Source of the DNA: Haplosporangium gracile
Taxonomy: Eukaryota; Mortierellomycota; Mortierellomycetes; Mortierellales; Mortierellaceae
Length of the DNA stretch: 49,789 nucleotides
Reading direction: 5' to 3'
Assembly (NCBI GenBank): GCA_015499985.1
Contig: JAAAUF010000173.1
Coordinates: forward strand, 5,572-55,360
The notes beneath the pieces are model-generated. The model saw only the letters and a program-made list of their open reading frames with translations. It did not search any database and was not told where the DNA came from. Below are positions 44,270-49,789 of this stretch, in pieces (position 1 is the first letter of the stretch; each line of letters opens with the position of its first letter). Position numbers and translations under genes: made by a program.

Positions 44270-47200
44270 ATGAAGAAAGCAATCAATCCAGTCGCGCGTA
44301 AACGACGAACAACATCTCAACGGCCACAAGAAGCGTTAATCCAATTGCCACAGGAAACGTTAATTCAACTACCACAAGAAGAACCTGTTCAGCAACTACA
44401 GGAAGCACTAGCACTATTTCAACATTCGCAGGAAACACCACCTCAACAATCACAGGAAACGCTAATTCAGCTACCTCAGGAAGGACCTGTCCGACAAGTA
44501 CAGGAAACAGTAGCATTATTACAGCAACTAGTGCAAACAAAGTATGCATTGACTCAACAGCCACAACCACTTGATCAAGTGCACAATACATCTTCCACAG
44601 CAGCAGCAGAGGCCTCAATGAAGCACAAGCGCAAGATAGCAGGTATTAACCTGCTCCTCCGATTTATTGTCGATTAGCGCTCAATGAAGGTGTCCTTATT
44701 CGAGTCCACTCTTTCCCCTGTTTATATGCTACCTCTTAACTTTAGCGGTGACTTTTGAAGAAGCCGCCTTGGATGGATCGGCATCCGAATCCGAATCGGA
44801 TTTGGACCAAACTCTACAGGCGCGGGCATCAAAGAGAACGCGAGGACGTCCAAAGCAGAGTTCAAACGCTCGTACACCAAAAAGAGCGCGAAGGTATCCA
44901 AAGCAGAGCTTAAACGCCCGAGTTGAACGTATGTATTTAACCAAGTTAACGGTAGTGTGCTGTCGTGCCTTTTCTGCTTTTTTTGATGGACTGTTCTTTA
45001 ACATTTCTTGTTCAGGATTTTTTTTTCACCTCCTGCACAGTCAGAAACTCATATACGATCGACGAGCATGTAAGGTATGTGTGTGTGTGAGAGAGAGAAG
45101 GAGAGAGAGGACAGATCATGTAGGAGCAATAACTAGAAGCGAAGTATGTTGAGTTCGACTAACATTTATGTATCCCATGTAACTTTTATTAGGTGTCTTT
45201 TAGACGCATGGCAACAGCCCGTGTCAGAAAGTTCACCTGCGATGAGATTACATCTCTCACTAGCGATCAGACATACCATGCTCCTGAGAGACGAGGACCT
45301 CCGAGGGATCAGTTACTCGGACATCTTCATGGATCCTGCCTTCAATGTTGTAGGCGGTACTCAAAACCTGGTTTACCTGATGACTTCTTTTCACAAGGGC
45401 AAAACCAACAAGTCAGGCAAGATGTTGTATGGCGTATCTTCTAGACATACTGATGTACATCGCTGCAGTGTTGGCGCGCTTGGGTTCTACTTCTATGAGC
45501 TGTTCCATGTAAGTTTGCTGTACTGTACTGTACTTACTATTTGTTTTTTATTTTATTTTTTCCTTTTCATTTCTGCGTTCTGTGTTGAGTGGATGTATAA
45601 AGTCTGACTCTGACATGTACTCTGGGTCTCGTTTTGACTCGCACGTTGTGCATATGGCTCTAGGTCAAACGTGAACCCCCGCCGGATTTTGATGATCCCG
45701 ATTGGGTCAGTACAAAGCTCATCCACACTTGGCCCAACGTGAAGGATGTGATGTCATATGAAAGCCAAGCGGACTCTACAAGAGATTGTTTCAAACGTCA
45801 GCGCGTGTCGTGCCGTCACATCACTCATTCCGGCCGCCATAGCGGTGTAGCTGAGGCCAAGATGTTACGAATCAGGCGAGATGATATTCAGAAAGCAGGC
45901 CGTTGGGTAAAACACAGCAGTAAAATGGACGAGAACTACGTTGACGAACTCTCTTACCGTTTGGCGATTCAAATGGCTGGATTCCTGGGTGGACAAATAC
46001 CTTTTCATCTCAAGCGGAACGAAATCTCGCCTACTTTGGACCTGCAACGACAAATATTTCCTTTCATCGAGACCGCATTCGGACCTCCAGGCAGTTCTGA
46101 GTACGACGAATGGCAAGTGGAGTGCATACATGAAATGGAGGAGAGGGACGCCAATGATCATTCCCAACTCAGCAGTGTCTTGTCGCTGCAGTACGATCCG
46201 AACGTCCGAGGTTTTGTCCCATCCACCACTCGACAATCTGACCTAGCGAAAAAATGCTTTTTGAAAGCACTTCTTTGTCTGCGACGAGTGATCCTTCAGG
46301 ATGCTGCAGAGTATTTGTGCAGGTTCACCGATGTGGAGTCGCCTCTATTGGCATTCGGAGTGTTCAAAACGCAAGCTTTTCAGGCCTTGAAGGAGCAGGT
46401 AGAGGGAGCGCTGAGCTCAAAGGATATGGTATTGCCGGCGGACATGCATCCCAATGTGAAGATGGTTCTACTGGACCAGCAAAGAGTTCTCGCTCGGCAA
46501 GGGGAGATAATGGCGAGACTACCGGGGAGATTGAAGAACATGGAGCGCGAGATGCAAGGGCTTCGGAGGACAGCAGCTGAACGCCTGGATCAAGCCATGA
46601 TGTATGTGGACGCTCTCTTTGACTGTGACATGAGCTATTTCAAGGATACTTTTTCCCGTATCGAGTCCAAGTTAGATTATCTGATCAGCCAACTTGGCCC
46701 CTCCGCCCTTGGTTCTGCTTTCCCTCCCTGACAGTCATACCCAACGCTCTCATGTCCTCCATACCCAGCACTCTCATATCAACACGCATTCGGATCCACT
46801 CCCACTCTAGCCGTGTCCACTGCTTTCCCGATCCATTCTGAGCAGTCGGTCCTTCTTATCCTCAAACACTCGCGCAAGCGCCGGCAACAGCATTGGGGCT
46901 TCCGAGATGGACCCCAGTTGCCCAATCCCAGTCCCAGTCCCGGCGGATACCTCTACAGGCCATGCCTGTGTCTGTGGAGCAGCAGTCATCCACGACCATG
47001 ACGACAACTGCAACTACGACTACTACGGCCGCCGCCACCACTGCTAGCACCAGTACCAGTGTAACGACTGATGGCGTCACAGTTTCAGTCAACTACAAGC
47101 TTGGAAACGTGGCTGCTATCTATGAAGAACATCAAAAATTCGAGCAGGAACGACAAAAGGCTGGAAAGAAATCACTGGGCATCTCCAGGAAACTCCAGAA

Positions 47201-47408
47201 ACAACTCAACAACAAAAAGCGAGTGGTTGAGGAGGTCGAATACCTAGCCGATCAAATCAGAGCAACAAATGACAGCCTTAATCAACAGGATGCCATCCAG
47301 AAGGCCATGTTGGAGCTCGATACAATGCTCAAGGTGCATTCGTGGACTATTAACCAATTTATTAATTATTGCCGAGACCAGAAGGCTGTAAGAGAAGTCG
47401 GCGCCTAG
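44270..47408 (+). CDS. Crypton-type tyrosine recombinase with AT-hook and GCR1_C-like tail
   Basis: Exons 44270-44642, 44746-44928, 45041-45074, 45193-45508 and 45664 onward fit in phase. Reading exon 5 to its stop (46731) gives 657 aa. Using a weak-donor intron 46712-46845 joins a sixth exon to 47408 (838 aa). The N-terminus has imperfect tandem repeats around LPQE(T/E)LIQ. An AT-hook-like patch follows (KRTRGRPKQSS, RARRYPKQS). Then comes an NDC10/Crypton recombinase: MLLRDEDLRG (Arg about 229), FHKGKTNKSGK, THSGRHSG (His 357, Arg 360), AGRW and MDENYVDEL (Tyr 394). The 3' part (47085-47385) reads SRKLQKQLNNKKRVVEEVEY and WTINQFINYCR, like the GCR1_C DNA-binding domain of Cryptons. If no intron exists, the tail is separated by a TGA and a frameshift, meaning decay. 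Cryptons integrate by DNA strand exchange and lack inverted repeats, so ends are not visible. Confidence 0.72.
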
Positions 47409-47450
47409 TCTTCAGCTGACAATGATAATAAAAAGATTAATGAACTTGTA

Positions 47451-48654
47451 CAGCCACGTTCCATAATGTACCGAACTATGGTTTAGAATACAACTGAATG
47501 GGTCTATTGCTCCTATTCAAAAATCCATTTCAAAAACTATGTGAGACCAGATTCTCCTCTTCAACACACATAATCACCTTCCCATCATGCCTAAACACCA
47601 TTCAATTGAGCTCAAAGGCCGCAGCATCGGGGCTTATGAAGCTGGCACTACCATAGCTAACATTGCACGCCAACACAGTCTCAACAAAAGCACCATCGCT
47701 ACAATAATCAACAAATGGAAAACCGACAAAACCATTGTCCCCAAGACATTGGTGGAAGACGACCTATTCTCAACGAGTTCAGTGTCAATATTTTCCTCAA
47801 CAACGTCAAACAGCACAACCACGAAACCCTTCAGGATATCGCCACACTCTCCCCTAGACCAATCTCCAAAAGCACTGCGCGACGAGTTCTTCACAACAAC
47901 CATGTCTTCTCTCGAGTCGCTGTCACCAAACCTCGCTTGGAGCCAAGGCATGTCGAAGATCGGTTAGCATTTGCTCGAGTTAAACAAGATTGGACGTGGA
48001 TCGATTGGGAAAGACTTGTTTGGGCTGACGAGTCTAGCTTTGAAATAGGTAAAGACTTTAGGAAGGTCCGTATTTGGCGCACCAAGGAAGAGAAGTATCT
48101 GCGCGAGAATATCCATCCATCTCTCCTAAGTGGACGATCAAGCATCAAGGTGTGGGTTGGGATTGCGGGGGGAAGGAAATCGAAGTTGGTTATAATTGAC
48201 GGCGACAACAACAAAGAGCAAGGGTTCATCGATACGGTTTATGACACCGAGTTGAAGAGGTTTATGGCTGAGGTGAGGAGTAGTATTCTCATGGAGGACA
48301 ACGCACCAACCCACAACAGCAAACTTTCGGAAAGGTGGGGGATGGAAAACTGTGTCCAGAAAATGACGTGGCCTGCCAACTCGCCAGTTCTCAACCCCAT
48401 CGAGCAAATCTGGTCGATCCTCAAAGACCGTCTTAATAAACGCCCCAGAAAACCAACCAGCAAGGAGGAAATGATAGATGCCATCAAAGAGGAATGGGAG
48501 AAAAAGTATCTCCACAGACCATTATCATCCTTGTTGAATACATGAATAAAAGAATACAAGCGGTGCTGAAGGCACAAGGAGGCCTATTAAATCCTTAAAT
48601 GAATTGGATTTCTATTGTAAAATCCTTAGTTCGTTACATTTTGAAACGTGACTA
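47451..48654 (+). mobile_element. Tc1/mariner transposon, inactivated
   Basis: A roughly 1.2-kb element is bounded by imperfect inverted repeats: 47452-47484 and 48621-48653 match at 27 of 33 positions. The left end reads TA-CAGCCACG, the usual Tc1-style TA target followed by CAG. The right end (TAGTCACG on the reverse strand) lacks a clean TA, so it is mutated or off by two. The element lies 42 bp after the Crypton gene's last possible stop. It encodes a frameshifted transposase. Confidence 0.82.
47587..48545 (+). pseudogene. Tc1/mariner DD34E transposase, frameshifted
   Basis: Reading starts at ATG 47587 with a helix-turn-helix: IELKGRSIGAYEAGTTIANI, then LNKSTIATIINKWK. At about 47735-47750 the frame shifts by one base. 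The second frame carries DIGGRRPILNEF (the GRP-like linker), ISKSTARRVLHNN and the catalytic domain to the stop at 48545. Catalytic acids are in VWADESSF, LMEDNAPTHNSK and SPVLNPIEQIWS. There are 34 residues between the second Asp and the Glu, which is the Tc1 DD34E signature. The rest of the catalytic core looks intact, so the single shift is probably the main lesion and the insertion is fairly young. Confidence 0.85.
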
Positions 48655-48820
48655 ACTACCCTTGAAGATTGACTCCTCTGTGAATTGTGGCGAATTCGGG
48701 GCTCCTAGATAATGCACTTTCCATCTTGAAAGTCCTATCAAACATGAATGTTTCCAGTCAAAGACCAGTTCACCTGAACGAGATGTTAAGTAAAAAGATA
48801 GAGGGCCATTACTGCTCGCT

Positions 48821-48966
48821 GAATGTGCACTAAGGAATAGCAATCATAACTGAAGCGAAAGAAACGGTGGAGGCAGAGATCATAATGGAATTGAAGGATG
48901 AATGTAAAGCAAAAAATTCCCACCGGCCGCCGAACAAGGGTGCCTGCATGGGGTACTCTACCTTGG
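48821..48966. repeat. Direct repeat, copy 1 (about 146 bp)
   Basis: It matches 49024-49166. The last 64 bp are the best conserved (from aatgtaaagc to ctctacctt) and differ from copy 2 at only five positions, all transitions. The start (gtgcactaaggaatag) also pairs with copy 2; the middle is more diverged. Confidence 0.85.
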
Positions 48967-49023
48967 ATCGCCAGCACAATTGCAACGACGACCCTATGTT
49001 TGCACTGCTACACAATCACAATT

Positions 49024-49166
49024 GAAGGTGCACAAAGGAATAGTGTCTTTTTCCAATCACAATTAGAGCGAAAGAAATGATGGGAGAAAAGGGGATGATG
49101 AATGCAAAGCAAAAGATTCCCACCGGTCACCGAACAAGGGTGCCTGTATGGGGTACTCTACCTTAG
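49024..49166. repeat. Direct repeat, copy 2 (about 143 bp)
   Basis: Second copy of the repeat at 48821-48966, in the same orientation, after a 57-bp spacer. It is followed by a short GA/GT microsatellite (49166-49185). Confidence 0.85.
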
Positions 49167-49451
49167 AGAGAGAGAGTGTGTGTGTACGTATGGCAAGTAA
49201 GAAAAGGAGGAAATGAATAAAGGGCGCGGCAATCAACAAAAATGCAATGGAAAAGGAAGGACGACAAAGAGCGCAGTAGAATAACGCAAAGAAGGCGGGG
49301 TAGAGATGCAAGCTGCTGTGATGAAAAGGGCGTGAGAGTGAGGATGGGGTCGCTTTGGAAGTGATAGAAGGGGGGGTAATGGAGAGGAATTAATGAAAAG
49401 ACCTTGGACGTGCGTGTAGAGAGGAGCGTGGACCCAAAATGGGCGCCATAA

Positions 49452-49459
49452 TTACGTCA
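49452..49459. promoter_or_regulatory. CRE/ATF-like site
   Basis: TTACGTCA (TGACGTAA on the other strand) is a standard ATF/CREB bZIP site. A CCAAT box lies about 50 bp downstream (near 49510). It may be part of a promoter for a gene outside the window. Motif evidence only. Confidence 0.3.
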
Positions 49460-49789
49460 TCGAAGCGACTCATCCTAGTATCTACTGTCCACTGATGTGT
49501 GTGGGCGGACCAATACACCCCAACCCTCCAGGTCTGTAGAGAAAGAAAAGGTTCTTCCAGAGTGTGCAAAGTTCTTCCAACTTGGTGCGTTATGAACCAT
49601 GGCACCATGTCGGCCCTCAATTGTGCATTGCTGTCGGCGTCGTCATCTCTCATTCCATTCTTTTTCCTCTTGCTCATAGAGCCCCAGTGACTTGTCATGT
49701 CGGTCTTCTTTTGCTCTCCCTCTCCTCTTTTCCCTTATCCCTTACTTCGTTTTTGCGACAAATTTGTTGGTTAGTTTGCAAATATGGAG

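Larger units (their letters stand above)
48655..49789. other. Repeat-bearing intergenic region to window end
   Basis: No supported coding gene was found. It contains the 145-bp direct repeats and, near the end, CRE-like and CCAAT motifs that could belong to a gene starting beyond the window. The 102-aa minus-strand frame at 49390-49698 has no recognisable domain. Confidence 0.5.

Noticed and set aside
45193..45444. Alternative frame (FRRMATARVRKF...) at the start of Crypton exon 4
   Set aside because: It overlaps the recombinase frame, which carries the Arg box LLRDEDLRG and joins in phase when exon 3 starts at 45041 after a good polypyrimidine tract.
49390..49698. 102-codon minus-strand frame near the window end
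   Set aside because: No recognisable domain or splice context, and it overlaps promoter-like motifs; not enough to call a gene.
44270..49789. A Starship-type giant element with the tyrosine recombinase as captain
   Set aside because: The recombinase carries a Crypton-like GCR1_C tail, no cargo genes are visible and no boundaries can be seen; known Starship captains (DUF3435) belong to a different fungal lineage as far as I recall.

Overview
The window is nuclear DNA of an early-diverging filamentous fungus. Genes have many short GT-AG introns, glutamine/asparagine-rich regulators and pyrimidine-rich upstream regions. The best guess from overall style, including a decayed TRP-like channel family, is Mortierellomycota; this is an inference, not a search result. 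Scaffold continuity is broken once, by ten Ns at 18217-18226.

Core region (about 1-39.8 kb). Seven protein genes can be supported exon by exon: the complex I subunit NDUFS7 (+, 5' truncated by the window edge); a Medusa (MedA/REN1-type) developmental regulator (-); a long low-complexity protein with a conserved C-terminal coiled coil (+); SPT20 of the SAGA coactivator (+, 12 exons, huge polyQ); the proteasome assembly chaperone PSMG4/PAC4 (+); the Hsp110 nucleotide exchange factor SSE1 (-); and the eIF2-alpha kinase GCN2 (+, 11 exons). In every model exon phases close exactly at each junction. The Medusa and coiled-coil genes are divergent and separated by an unusually long gap of about 8.5 kb with no convincing coding gene. 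It holds microsatellites, a triple GC-box next to CCAAT, and a CCAAT palindrome. The group mixes transcriptional control (Medusa, SPT20) with proteostasis and stress signalling (PAC4, SSE1, GCN2), but nothing shows joint regulation.

Accessory region (about 40-49.8 kb). The character changes sharply after GCN2. There is a degenerate minisatellite, a decayed TRP/polycystin-like ion channel pseudogene (-), a 38-bp perfect inverted repeat bounding a MITE-like element with Tc1/mariner-style TA-CAG ends, a Crypton-type tyrosine recombinase gene (AT-hook, recombinase, GCR1_C-like tail), an inactivated Tc1/mariner DD34E element with recognisable 33-bp inverted repeats, and a pair of about 145-bp direct repeats. 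This looks like a mobile-element accumulation site at the edge of a conserved gene block. The Crypton gene is the most interesting single object because its recombinase residues are intact.
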